Below are positions 1-12,209 of a stretch of DNA of 64,000 nt, piece by piece; position 1 is the first letter of the stretch, and the number at the start of each line of letters is the position of its first letter. The translations under genes were made by a program, and so were the position numbers. The stretch lies in contig NC_092329.1 in NCBI RefSeq assembly GCF_036785885.1, positions 6,448,001-6,512,000 on the forward strand, read 5' to 3'. The DNA comes from Coffea arabica (taxonomy: Eukaryota; Streptophyta; Magnoliopsida; Gentianales; Rubiaceae). Below the pieces are notes generated by a model. It saw only the letters and a program-made list of their open reading frames with translations, had not been told where the DNA came from and searched no databases.

Positions 1-171
1 CTCATGATTTAGATGCCAAGTATAAATTGCTTGAGTCAGCCATGAGTGTGGTATCATATTTTAACTCTGGAATTTATTTTTTCAGTCAGATGCATATACA
101 TTATGGAAAGTGATAATTGAGTTTCTGGGATCTGCATAATTTAATTTCTATTGATGATTATCTCATTGCAG

Positions 172-3100
172 CTGCAAAAGAATCAAGTGGAACAATTGGA
201 AAAGTTCTATCCTAATCTTATTTGCACACAGAGTCTTGGACATGTAAGATGTTTCTCTACCCTATACATTCGGGCTTTTGACTTGAGTTGGGACATGATT
301 CTACATATTGTTTATCATTATCTTGAGAACTTTTGGTGAACTTCATTTAATACTACAGCATATGTCAATTGCAGATGGCAATTACCTCTGAACTCCTAGA
401 CAACCAGTCTGTCATTGTGAAACAGATATGCAAGTTATTCCCATTACGTCGGGTAAGATTCAGATGTTATTTTAGTGTTATTTGTCTTTTTTTTTTCCTT
501 GTTGCCATGCTCTGACCAGGGGAGATTCAATAAGACTAAATTTTCTTGTTGCTGTGCAGCTGAATGTTGATGGTGATAGAAAAGATGGTTTCACTGGTCA
601 ATATGACACCATTTGTAATGCACGCTTACCTAGAGGACTTGATCCACATTCTGTTCCACGTGATGAGCTTGCCGCCTCTTTGGGGTAATTGTTATACTGT
701 ATACATCTATGCTTGCTACATTGGATGATGCGAGTTTAATGTATATATCATATAATTTATCCAGTGGCAGTCATTCAAATTACATTGTTTCCTTTTTCTT
801 CACGAGTAGATGGTCAAATCTCTCCTTCCTTCAGTCTGTATGAACATAATGTTGGTACAAGAATTAGTTGCTGCTGAAACAGGGGTTGTTTGGTTAAAGT
901 GAACATGAATAAAGTGTTGGGTAATCTCGAAAAAGAAAATAATAATTAGGAAGGAAGTCTTTGAGTCAGTTGTAACTGAATTTTAGTCATTTTTCTCTTC
1001 GTTAAGTTTCATCTGATGCAATGTTATGTAATTTTGACCACTTGATCACATATTTGAAGCGGGAATATCTGCCATATTTTTAATAGTTTTAGCTTGTCCA
1101 AGTCGATCATTTTTATTCCAGACCTGCAATGAAGAATGTAAAGGACACTTTCAGGACATATATGCATGTATGTATATTATCCAATCATGTTTATCTTCTC
1201 TCAGTTATCATTATTCTAAAATTCTGAGAAACAAAAGATTTTCTGTTTTGCATATTATATATTACCTCTCTCTATTGGATAGTAATCAACTGTTGAAATC
1301 AGATACATGGTGCAGCTTCTGAATCTTGTCGTTCATCATGTCTGTGCCCCTGCACTTCATAACTCAGGATTTGCGGTATGCTCATTAGTCATCTCTTTTT
1401 AATAATTTAATACTTGTGGCTGCATTTATATGTTCACTAAGTATAATTTTATACCATGTATATACCAGTAACTTGCAAGGATTTTTTAGGGGAGAGGTAT
1501 CTTTGGTGTTTGGATTGAGTAGTTATATTATCTGATTTTAGATCAACCTTGCAACTCATAGTGAATTTACTATATAAACTTAGATAAAGCGGTAAAGTTT
1601 TGTTATACACTCTTCACATCCATATTTGTCAAGTCTCATGCATCTACAGGAAAAGATAGAACTGGTGAAAATCATTTATAGAGATTATAGCATGCAAAAG
1701 TCTAGTTGTCTGTGTATGTTTTGTACACATGCTTTTCTGCTGGAGTGGATTTTTTATTGATATGCTTTTGAAAGGTCAGAATATCAGATATCATGCATGT
1801 ACAGAGAAAGACAGAAATGTGGAATCTTGTTTTCAGCAATTGCATGCAAAAGTCCTTGTGCATGCTCTAAACATGTTGGAATTCAATGTTCCTTCAGCTA
1901 TGGTATTTAAGAAAATAAATTATCATATCTCTTACTTACATACGTCATACTTGGCTTTGATAACTGAATCTCAGTTGGTTATTAATGAACAAGTTCACCT
2001 ATTGCTTTTGTCCCCTCTGTTAGAAGAAGATCAGTGTTCTTGTTGAAGGTACTTTTTGACTCCTAGACAATCAGAAATCGCTATAGTTGGGTTGTATAGG
2101 TGGACTTTTCCTCATGATATCTACTTTGTTAGTTACATAGGGAGAGAATTGTTGTGATGATGGTGTTTAAAGCCTAAACAGTTTAAAAGCTTATTAACGT
2201 TGTGATTCCATGTCCGTGTTCCTATTCACATTTTTCTGTGTTGTGTTTGTGAAACTGCAGTAAGATGGGGAGTTTGCTTGTCACTGTAGGAGTTAATATT
2301 CTCTCCATCTTTTGCTATTTTCTATTATCAGGGTTCATGCTCTAGGATATGGCAACGAGATTCTTATTGGGACGCTCGTCCATCTTCAAGAAGGTATTCT
2401 GGTGGCCTCAGATTACTGGCCCCTTTTAGACTGTGAATTACTTAGTCTTGCTACTAATTAGTTGTTGGTGTTTATGCAATGCAGCAGCGAATATCCTCTT
2501 TTCATTCCTCGCCAAAATTTTTGCTCCACTAGTGGGGAAACCTCATGGTCTGATAGAAGCTCAAGTAACTTTGGTGTTGCTTCGATGGAATCAGATAGGA
2601 AACCTCATTTGGATTCTTCTCGTAGTAGCAGTTTCAACTACTCGTCTGCCTCCCCTCATTCTATTGAAACACACAATGATTTGCAGAAAGGAATATCCCT
2701 TCTCAAGAAAAGCGTGGCATGTGTAACTGCATACTGCTATAATTCATTGTGTTTGGAAGTTCCTGCCGAGGCTTCTACATTTGAAGCATTTTCGAGGTTG
2801 TTGTCCATCCTTTCTTCTTCCAAGCAAGTGCGGTCTTTTGTTTCCTCGAAAATGGCTTCTTCAAGGTACCTTATTCTTTTCTTCCATTGACCATACTTTG
2901 AATAACTTGCACCATTCTTGGCGCAACAATGTTATGTTCTATTTGAGTTGAAAGTTCTAAAATGGCAAACTCTGTTTGATTTCAGTCCATCTTAAATCTA
3001 TACCAACCTCAGCTGCAGTAGCTGAAGTTGACTTGTATGCTTTACAACTAGGATTAAATGACCTGTGGGCTATTTGGTTCATCCCTCTAAGGTTGAGAAA

Positions 3101-4132
3101 TGCCCTGGAAATACAAAAACCAATTAAGATGTCTTTACCAGGTTTACTTGATTGTGTGAAGAATTGATACAAGAGGGAAATTACTTAATGTTGTTACCAA
3201 TGCCTCGAGGTTTTTTGCTCACCAGAAATTTATCCTTTATGTTAACAGACTAGACTTTGCTTTGTTCTTTTGGACTATCTATGTTGACATGGTTTTCAGG
3301 TCATCCAAGCAAGCCCAGCAGTTGAACAAGTCTGTATGGAAGGTAGATTCAGCTAGTTCATCAAGCACTTTGGTGGAAAGTGCACATGCCTTCCCTATGA
3401 AGGTAATTACTTTATAATGAATTGATACATATTCTGTCTGGCTCCATTGTTGCAGCATCAGTATCTTCTTGTTTCTTAGTACTATCAGTATTTGCGGGCT
3501 CTATATCAACATTTTCTTGAATTCATTGGAAGATCAAATTTATTTCTTGATTCATGCAGAAAGGCAATGATGGCTTCGGATAAAACTTTTCGTCTGACTC
3601 TAGTTTGGTTCCTTCAGTCACAGTACCATGATGAAAATATGATGAAATCATATTCTGATCATCAGGTGGTAACAAATAAGAGCAATGGGATGTGATTTGA
3701 CACTCAGATTAGAATTAGATAATGTAAGATTGGTTCTGTCGCTCTTGATTATCAAGAAAGTAGGAGTAGGATGTACAGATCAAGTGTCTATGATACCTGT
3801 GGGCTGCTTTCAGCTGGGAAACAATTTTTTTTTGGGTTTATCCAAGAATAGTTAATAAACAGACAAATAGCAGACACCTTTATGATGAGTTCGTCCTGTA
3901 ACCTGAATTTCTTTATCTTTTCACCATGCAGAGAAATGTTTTTGACAGCCATGTTCCGAGTTCTGCTTCCAGTTTCCTATTCCCCACTGAATTTTCTGAT
4001 ATTGGAAAGAATGAAAACTTCATTGAAGGGTGGGATCTTGTTGAGCATCCAACTTATCCTCCTCCGCCTTCACAAACTGAAGATGTAGAGCACTGGACAC
4101 GAGCGATGTTTATTGATGCCACAAAGAAATGA
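172..4132 (+). CDS. VPS38: VPS38/UVRAG-like subunit of PI3-kinase complex II (5' part lies outside the window)
   Basis: Eight exons of a gene that starts left of the window: 172-243, 375-452, 560-684, 1303-1375, 2332-2393, 2485-2865, 3300-3402 and 3932-4132 (TGA stop). All introns are GT-AG and the phases join without a break, giving the last 364 residues. Readable landmarks are KNQVEQLEKFYPNL, the block DGFTGQYDTICNARLPRGLD, MVQLLNLVVHHVCAPALHNS, a serine-rich stretch, the helical block SLLKKSVACVTAYCYNSL, and the C-terminus WDLVEHPTYPPPPSQTEDVEHWTRAMFID. I recognise this as the plant UVRAG/VPS38 family. From family knowledge, VPS38 joins VPS34, VPS15 and ATG6 to make PI3P for endosomal and vacuolar sorting. 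The exon at 2485 has a NAGNAG acceptor, so a one-serine difference is possible. The 957 bp intron 4 is the longest. Structure well supported; symbol from recall only. Confidence 0.85.
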
Positions 4133-5583
4133 TTAGTTGTTCAAGAGGATAATGGAATACTACAATTATAAGCTTTCTCGCCCCTCATAAGCTCTAAAGA
4201 AGGCAAGAAGAGGTCAATTCTAGATCATCACATTCTCTTCTATATTTATGAACGACTTGGAACACTGCTGGTCAATATACTTGGTTCCTGGGAGTAAATT
4301 TCAAACAGTACAAGAGAACTTAACAGTACTTTGCTTATGCCAAGCAACCTGAAGTCTAAACTAGTGCAGAAAATTGTTTGTCAGTGTTCGTCTTGAACTC
4401 AATGCTAGCAATGTTCTAACATAATCGATAATTTGGTTATACTGAAATTGCTGTCTTAAATACCAATAGACCGTCTTTGATTATTACTCCTCCAATCCTT
4501 TATACAAATTAACCGCTGCAAGTTTTTCTTCTAGTGAAATGGGCAGATGGAACGTACTACTCATTTCTGTATTTGCCCCAAATGCTGTTTCTCTTCTTGT
4601 TGGTTGGTCTTCTGGTGCTTTATATTGTCATTAAAGGTCAAAAAGATCAAGTTCCTTTACTTTGTTTTATTACTCAACTTCTGACGTCTTTACTCAACGT
4701 GTTTTGCGTTTGTTTTTCCTCAGAACTATTTGTCAATTCATTTTTTGTACTGGTTTCGTGTGTAGGTTCAGCGTTGCAGGGCACTTGACGGCAAAACTAG
4801 AATAACTCCTCAAGTTTCTGCCTGGCAAATGTAAATAGACTCTCTCTGTATATGGAACTCTATATATGGTAATTCCTGCTTGCCTGTAGCATTAAAGCTA
4901 TGTATATTGACAGTTCCCAATTGTTTAAGTCGTAAAATGTAGGAAAAGGTAGTTATAGTTACTGTCTTGTTATGTTGCTACTACTGTATGGTATACTCAT
5001 GCGAGAACCCTTCCAACATTAGGGAGCAAAGACGACCTGATTTTAGTGATGTATGGCCCTTAGCAAAGTCCGTAGCAGTGTCTCGTAGAATTTTCCCCCT
5101 TAGCCCATGTTCTTGGTAAGGTTTTTAGTATTGAGCAGTTAAAAAATTAAAACGGTGGTATGTTATGTCTTGACATTCTGGAAAACAATCATGTTCATGT
5201 CCTTGCACGGCGAAAGTAATTATGCTAAACCCGGAAACTCAATAAACGGCAGGAGAGTTAAGATGAACAAGGAGAGACATCATAGCAGATTGGTATGCAG
5301 GATGAATCAAAGGTTAATGACTGAAATTCAGTGAGAATGAAGGTCAACGACGGAGAAAATCATGTTTTTAATCAAGTAACCAAAAATCAGTTGTCTGCTC
5401 AATTGGCCAAATCTATAAAGTTGGGAAGTTCTCTAAAACATTCGAATGAAAGATGTTCATAATTATACTCATCAGCTACAGTACGATCAGAAGGTCAGAG
5501 ACCTATTTTTCCATCAGGTTAAAAGAGAAGGGGGGCTGCTCGAAACGGGGAGGGGAGTTGTAACATTTTCATTTTCGAGCCAT
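4133..5583. other. 3' UTR of the VPS38-like gene and short intergenic gap
   Basis: The first several hundred bases after the stop are probably the 3' UTR of the VPS38-like gene. The rest lies between two convergent genes, the next one being on the minus strand. An open stretch at 4534-4788 reads as a leucine/phenylalanine-rich peptide but has no gene context. I see no RNA gene or transposon end here. Confidence 0.5.
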
Positions 5584-7328
5584 CTACTTCTTCCTCTTCT
5601 TTGGAGGCTGGAGGGCCTCCTCCTCTTCCTCATCTTCTGGCTCCTCTTCGTCTTCTGCATCCTCTTCTGCCACTTCTTCCTCATCTCCTTCATCCTCGCG
5701 ATCATCATCCTCCTCCTCCTCGTCATCATCATCATCATCATCCTGGTTTTCATCATCGTCGTCATCATCACGGTCATTGTGTCCATCACCATCTTCTCCA
5801 TCTTCTTCCTCCCCATTCTCGTCTCCCGCACCACCAGCTCCTCCAGGGCCCTTCTTGGCGTTGCCATTGCTGCTGTTGGGATTGCTTCCAGGACCGCCTC
5901 CATCCTCAGGGCCTACCTCTTCTTCACCATCCGGGAAGTCACCTTCCCCATTATCACTGCCACCGTCGTTCTGCTCATCTCCATCCCCTTGCTCTGCATC
6001 CACCACTTTCAACTGGTCATCAGAGTTTCCTTTACCCTTCACTTCAGTTGCCGCCAACCACCCAAAAAGATCCTGTAATTTGCTTGCCATTCACGACAAA
6101 GTGTACCATTAGCAAGTGTACAACAACAACAACACAAGTGAAGTGAGAGGTGAAGAGGAACTTGTTCAATTGTGTAACAAAAACATGTTTCATCCTCGTC
6201 AAAAACATTTGCCAAAAAAGAAGCTTCAGCCATCAATGCAGGTTTTGTTGGAATATTACTACAATTTTCTCCATTGAAGCCCATGCAACTTAACCTGCAC
6301 TTAACACTTATACTAAAGCATAGTTGCCAATGTAATAAAGCCACAGATCCTTATTCCCCTGTGTACGAAAAGCAAAATGCTTATAAAAAAAGGTGTTACA
6401 AAATATTCTCATAATTTCAAAAGAATATTCGAATATATGCTTAACGCCCGGAACAAAATATGAACTCAAAAGCAGTGTACTATTTCTTTTTAACTTGCAA
6501 ATAGTTTATTGCCCACTCCACGGTAGTTTGAAATGATTTGCTTTTGAGGTTTCACCATTTTTGTTTTAAAATTCAGTCTAGAATTAGGGAATAGAATAAT
6601 AATGGCGCATGGGATTGGTGGTAGACTATTGTAGTATTCAAATCGGGACCCATCAACAACTAACCCGGAACTCTAAAAGGCATATAAAAGCCAAATTCAT
6701 GTTCCCTTTGACGTCCGGTATGAGGAAAATAGTGCAATTAATATAGTACTAAAGGACAAAATAAGCAATACTAGCATTATTCACTAAACTCAAAAAAAAA
6801 GAAAAAGTAAATCTTATATATATACATTATCTTTATCTTTATTAGATCATGATAAATATATAAAAATTAAATTTTAGATTCAAATTTTGCACCATTTTTA
6901 TTATACTGTATGAGTGTATAAAAAATTAATTCAAGAAAAAAAATACTAGATAAATATTAAAATCTTAACAACCTTGAAAGACACTTTAAAATAAATGAAA
7001 GTTTAAAAAAAAAAAGGAGAGAGAGAGAGGAAGAAAATCCCGTCCAATCATGACAAAGTGAAAAATTGAATTGATAATGGACCGCCTTTGTAAAAAAAAT
7101 TTGAAATTAAAAAGTGACAAAATTAATTAATGAAAAAGGGAAAGAAATGGAAAGAGGGGAGTGATGAAATCTTACTCGAGCCAAGGACAGCAGTTGAACG
7201 TTGACCAAAGAAGCAGGAGGAGTAGCCGTAGTGAAAATCGAGGACAGAGCACCCTCGGCGCACGTTAGCAAGGGCTTCTTAACAATCACCTCCATCTGTA
7301 CGGCTAGCAACCTGACATTAGAAAACAT
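5584..7328 (-). CDS. Very acidic Asp/Glu-rich protein with a C-terminal basic tail, probably nuclear
   Basis: Preferred model: coding exon 7328-7176 (51 codons, ATG at 7328) joined to 6072-5584, giving 213 residues. The donor CTCGA/GTAAG and the acceptor TTACAG/GATC are both phase 0, so SLAR runs straight into DLFGWLAAT. The first exon encodes a conserved-looking segment, VQMEVIVKKPLLTCAEGALS. The second exon becomes glycine/asparagine-rich and then almost pure Asp/Glu for about 90 residues, ending in PPKKRKK, a likely nuclear localisation signal. Low-complexity acidic proteins with such tails are often chromatin or nucleolar factors, but function is not shown. The alternative is a 168-residue protein starting at the ATG at 6090, which would lie in the intron of the preferred model. 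GAT/GAC and GAA/GAG runs at 5640-5800 make a long (CAT)n-like tract on the + strand. Confidence 0.65.
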
Positions 7329-8350
7329 CAAACCTCGTATCACCGTTAGATCTCTCCTCCGAGTCCCTCGGACAAAACAAACCGTTTTTCCTAGTATATT
7401 CCGACAATTTCTAACCACAAACCTCAAAAAAAAAAAAAAAAAACCGTCACGTTAAGATTTTTCCCCACAAAAAAGAAAAGAAAAAAAGAAAAGAAAAGAA
7501 AGAGCCAAAAGTAGTAGATTTTTTTCTCTTAGTACCACTACTAATTACTGAAACAGGACAAGATTTCATTTCTCGTTACTGCTAGCTAGCAGTAAGAAAC
7601 TTAAAAAAAAAAAAAAAAATTTCAGCTAGCATAAAATTGAATAGTTTCACGTAGACAAAAATATTGAGCATGAGACAAGAATTTATGAATAGGAAAGACA
7701 GCAACTTCATAAGTAGGGAAGACATATTTACAAAATTCATATATTTGAGTTCAGATAATGATGGAGACGGACTAATGGAGATCTAAAAGAGAAGATTACA
7801 CTGAATAATGGCGAAAGGTGCAGTACGAAGAAGAACAATGTACAGCAGTAAACTAACGACAACCAAATCTAGTTTCTTCTTGGGATTGTTTTACCCTGCC
7901 AAGGGTAGTTTTTTAACTGGAAAGAAACGAAAGGAAAAATGAGAGCTAGGAGTTTTTTTGCCTGAGAATAATAAGCTGCAGGCAGAAAACTTGTTCATGA
8001 AAAAGAGAATTTTGGCTAGAAAAAAGCTTTGAAAGAAAGGAGGAGGGAGCTGGGGAAGAAAGAAAAAGGAAAAGGAAAAGAAAAAGAAGCTGAGTACATA
8101 CCTGCAAAATCTAGGGAGAAAATTGATTTTCTCTTCAGGGGAAGATCTAAGCCTAGCTAGCTCAAGCTGCAGAAAAGGGTTGTGTTGTTGTGGAGTAATT
8201 GCAAATTTGCAATGCAAGACAGGGTTGAGTGAGTGTGAAGACTTTGTTTGGGTTTTGACCGTTGGATGAAATGATCTTTAATCAGAGGGTTTGAAGAGAA
8301 AGACCTGGGACTTGGGAGGGCCGACCCAAGTTTTTGATGAGTCATTAGAT
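7329..8350 (-). promoter_or_regulatory. 5' leader of the acidic-protein gene, with a likely 5'-UTR intron
   Basis: On the minus strand a strong donor, TTTTGCAG/GTATGTAC, ends a leader exon at 8102. A long pyrimidine tract around 7400-7500 is followed by a plausible acceptor near 7396, ahead of the ATG at 7328. This fits a leader exon of roughly 8102-8300, a 5'-UTR intron of about 700 bp, and a coding exon. The exact transcription start is not visible. The minus-strand open frame across 8217-7891 has no ATG and crosses the donor, so I read it as leader, not protein. Confidence 0.45.
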
Positions 8351-11300
8351 ACAGGAAAGAAAGAGGGAAACTAAGTAGGGGCAGTAGCGAATGACTAAGG
8401 AGCAGGGAGTGAGGTCATGGGTGGGGCAGAATGGGCAGGCCGACTCCCTGCCTCACTGGGACGTTAAGAACGGAGAGATAACGGTGACCCTGACCCTGAC
8501 CGTGACCGTGGTATTAGGACATGAGATGAGAGCAGATTGATCATTGACGAACGTTATGATGATGGATGATTGTAGCAAGTACTTCGCTACGTTTAGGCAG
8601 TCAATAGAAGAGAGAGAGTTTTGACAAAAAAAAAAAAAAAATAGAAGAGAGAGAGAGAGATGTGTTGTTGTTAGGAGAGTGGTTGAGAGTTGAGAGACTT
8701 TTGGAATTGAAGGAAGGAAGGAGAATAGAATCTAATACTCTCTGCTCCCACCTTCCCTTTTTTTTTTTTGTGATCCAATAAACATGGCTCCATCATCCAT
8801 ATATGTTTCTTCAATTTTTTCCTCTCTTTTTGCCCTTTTTGGTATGGTTGTTACACTTACACGTACGTAACATTTTTGTAGCATGACCCATGTATGTAAT
8901 TTTATAAAGATATATAAATCTCCCTCAATCATTACTTGTATAATTTAGGATGTTAAAAAAAAAAGGTGTCTAAAATTCAATGAAAATATCTAGAAATGAT
9001 ACGTAATCTGTAATATTTTTGTTTTTCTTAACATACATACTACATAGAGTTCCCTCCCCCCCCCCTCCCTCTCTTTTTTTTTCATAAAATTTTTACACTG
9101 AACAAATCCTCCTTTAAGTTGGTCGAACTAGTGTCATGGATGGATCATTTGAGGTGATTAATAGTACGTAGTCTACTAGGTTATGATATAATTGTGAGAC
9201 AAAAAAAAAAAAAAAAAGAGGGGGAAACTGCAAATTAGATGAAAAGTGTTGCCGATCTTTTTCTTGGTTATTGACAATCAGTAGTGTGTCTAGAAACAGT
9301 TGGTCAATGTTTGAGTTTCTTCTTTTAAATATCTTTAGGTTGGGTGATGGATCCATAGAGTTGCAAGCAAGTCATTTTCTCAAAAATATCGAAATCCTTC
9401 AGCCTTAACTGTAATTTGGCTACTTGTGCTTAGATAATTACCCATGTTGGCACATTCATTCTCTCTCGCTAGCCTTGACTTGCATCGTTGCAACTTGATT
9501 AACTCCAAATCTTCGAAAATGCAACTAGACTTTGGAAGTGAGAATGGTATACTATCTCATTTAGCAGTGGAGTGAGATGTAAATCATAACATTCTCTCCA
9601 ACAATGTAGTTATATTCTCAAATAATTTTGTTCATTTAAAGCAGGCAATGGCTTTTGTGAAGGGTTGGGGAGTAGGTAATTAAGATGATCATGAATTTTG
9701 TGAAGAAGGGCATTTGTTCCATAGCCACAATAACTGCAAAACATGATTCCTCTTTTGGTCCTACCACCTCAGGAATCAGGATAAGATAGTTAGTGCCTCT
9801 TCCAGACCATGCCACAGCTTCATTTGGAAGATGTTGGAGTTTAAAGTACACCGCTAGGATTGATGAAGGTTAAACTTTTTCACTAGAAGCATGCACTTAA
9901 CAAATGAAGCATAATTAATGATAAGGTTCTCCACTACCAACACCGCTGTCATATATATTTTACGCACAATTTTTTTCATTTCCAACAAGAACTACGCAAT
10001 ATCATATCATTTTATTAAGAAAAATATTTTATGCATTGATTGTATAATGATTTTTTTTATACTAATAACTATGGATGTATGGAATATGCGCATGATTTGA
10101 ATTTCAAATTTAAATTCATATTAGGTGGCATGATCTAAACCTGCTAATGTAAAAAAAAAAATATATATATATATATTTTACCTTTTTTTTAAGTGTAAGC
10201 AGGAAGATTCGTACCTGAGACCTCTTGCTTACACTCCCTCCCCGGACGTACAACCTATAGAACAGATCCTGTTCAATTCCTGTACAACCCATATATACAC
10301 ACTAACAATATATAAAAAAATGACACTTACTCTTTTATTAATGGGGTACAATTTTGGTTTTGATACTTTTAGAATTTATCTGACAATGATTTTGATTCTC
10401 CCATCTAGCTCCATTTTTTCTCCTTTTTGGGATGGAGGATGGGCTGGGGCTCCTTGTAGTGGACTTTATAACATTATACAATCAGGTTCAGGGCTTCTAG
10501 ATGAGGTATGGAGTGGCCTGGGCTTACAGTCCGAGACATATTTCACAGAAGATTAGTCCACCACACAAAAGGAGAAAAATCTATGGGTCCAAATCCTATT
10601 GATCAAAACTATACCAACCCATTCAACCGGTGGTTTGTCAATGGTTACACACCTTGTCCTATATATATATATAGGACCTTTTTCTTTTTCTTTTTAAATT
10701 GGAGCAAATTTTTCTTGTAAAAACTAGGCTGGCGGTCACCACCGAGCCTTTAAGGTACATTACGTGGTTCTTCAAAAAAATCCAGACGGGTGCACTAAGT
10801 AATGACTATTTATTGCATGATCCGATGGTGGTTCTGTCTCCATCGGTCCCCTGTAGGTCCAGTTGGACCTCCTTCTAGTTAGATTATGATAAAGTAAGAG
10901 TAGAGATGACGATTGACAAAAAAAAAAAAAGGTAACATGAGATTTTTTTTTTTTTTTGGGGGAAAAAACTTGAGCTTAGAAGGAGAAAGACCTGAAATAT
11001 CCTAACTAAGGTATTGGCGAAGTGCTGACTCATGCAATAAATAGCAGTAGAAAATTAAGTAGCATTAGAAAGGAAAGTGTTGCGGTTAAAATGTCAAGAA
11101 GACGTGTCTAGAGACTATGGTTAAGGTTTTAGGAATTAAAGATTCTGCGTTCAAATTGTCCATTACCCATTGCTTTTTCAATTTTAATCTTCTTCTACTA
11201 AAACAAAAAAAATCGATGGTACTAATACTGAACCTTCTTTTTTTCAAGTGGGATTAACATTAATTAGTCACGTTAATTTTATGGAATTTATTTTACTATC

Positions 11301-11559
11301 ACATTGATAAATTTGCAAATTAAGTATAATAATATGATTATGATTACGATGACCTTTGATGCGCAAGGTTCAAAAAATAATATTCAAATTTACATTCTGT
11401 CCATATTGTGTGCAATCTACGTATTTCATTAATTATACACACTGTTTTTTAACAATTATTTTTAAGTGCAATTGTTTCATTTGCACTGTTGTTTGTTTTT
11501 AACAAATGTGTTTGGAAATTCTACATTAAAAAAGAAAAAAAAAATTTGCCGACATGTAT
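8351..11559. other. Gene-poor intergenic stretch with simple repeats and small inverted repeats
   Basis: No credible gene was found. The stretch holds mononucleotide and GA runs (8625-8665, 9200-9217) and a 22 bp perfect palindrome at 10656-10677 made of GTCC, an AT run and GGAC. A 9 bp hairpin, GTGTAAGCA/TGCTTACAC, lies near 10194-10237. A 16 bp inverted repeat (TATTTATTGCATGA and its complement) sits at about 10807-10822 and 11029-11045. The last two look like eroded transposon ends, but I found no matching target duplications. Confidence 0.5.
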
Positions 11560-11655
11560 CTGTTTTCTTGCTCTTGACCTAGCTTGCAGCAGATTTTCAA
11601 TTCTTGATCAATATCCTTCTTTGCCTCCTTCGGATTCTCCCATCTATATTTCTAA
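11560..11655 (-). pseudogene. Decayed copy of a bZIP basic-region exon
   Basis: About 95 bp match the 3' end of the first coding exon of the bZIP gene at 13068-14953, in the same orientation and starting at the exon/intron boundary (compare 14102-14190). The shared core on the + strand includes TTGCAGCAGATT, TTCTTGATCA and CCTTCTTTGCCTCCTT. The copy encodes a recognisable but broken version of the RRQRRMIKNRESAARSRARKQ region: small insertions (one of 4 bp, one of 3 bp) and an in-frame stop disrupt it. No other exon of the gene is recognisable nearby. It lies about 1.4 kb past the 3' end of the intact gene, so a local partial duplication is the simplest explanation. The source could instead be another group A bZIP, since this motif is well conserved. 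Confidence 0.7.
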
Positions 11656-12209
11656 ACTAAATTCCTACTAGATACTGTGAAAAAATCACGACCATTGCAC
11701 CCCCATCCAATTAACCTCATTTCAATTACAAAATCTCCTGATTATTACATCTTTTTTAGAAAACCTCTATCGTGTTATACCAAAGTCCAAAGGCAAAACA
11801 AAAATAGTTCATGTACTTAAACAATTTGGTTGTCCTAAGGTCTCAGTCCCCCTCCCCCAAAATAGGTAATAAATGTATCGATGTTGTGCATACTATTCAA
11901 AGCCTTTAGCAATTTATTTAGTCCATTGTGGATTTTACTATCAATTTGAAGAAGATTCATCTGCACTTTGACTAGTAATTAAGTTTGTCCAGGGTAGGGG
12001 AAAGAGAAGAGCGGGGTGAACAGACAGTAAAGCAATTTATTTGGAATTATAGAATTAGAATAAATCATTTCATTTACTATAATGTTAAAAAAAAAAGAAA
12101 AGAAAAGAAGAGCCCATAAACATTATATTTACAACTTACTGCTTTCAAAATAAACGGTTAACCAAAATTTTAGGAAGTAATTAGTATCTAAAAATATTAT
12201 ATTTTTGGA

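Noticed and set aside
1729-2046. A 105-residue + strand frame inside a VPS38 intron
   Set aside because: It lies wholly in an intron with matching splice sites and has no recognisable motif.
4534-4788. Hydrophobic 84-residue + strand frame after the VPS38-like gene
   Set aside because: No promoter, motif or splice context. T-rich DNA commonly yields Leu/Phe-rich frames.
5446-6146. Long + strand frames rich in Ile/Leu/Val, or in His/Pro, opposite the acidic gene
   Set aside because: They are the antisense of GAT/GAC/GAA repeats. Composition is a mirror of the Asp/Glu tract, and there is no splice or family support.
7891-8217. A 108-residue minus-strand frame
   Set aside because: No ATG start, Phe/Ser-rich, and it crosses a strong splice donor. 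Better explained as a 5' leader and intron.
10194-10260. Possible SINE or tRNA-derived element (GATTCGTACC, GAGACCTCTTGC)
   Set aside because: Only a short T-arm-like stretch and a small hairpin. No box A, tail or target duplication found.
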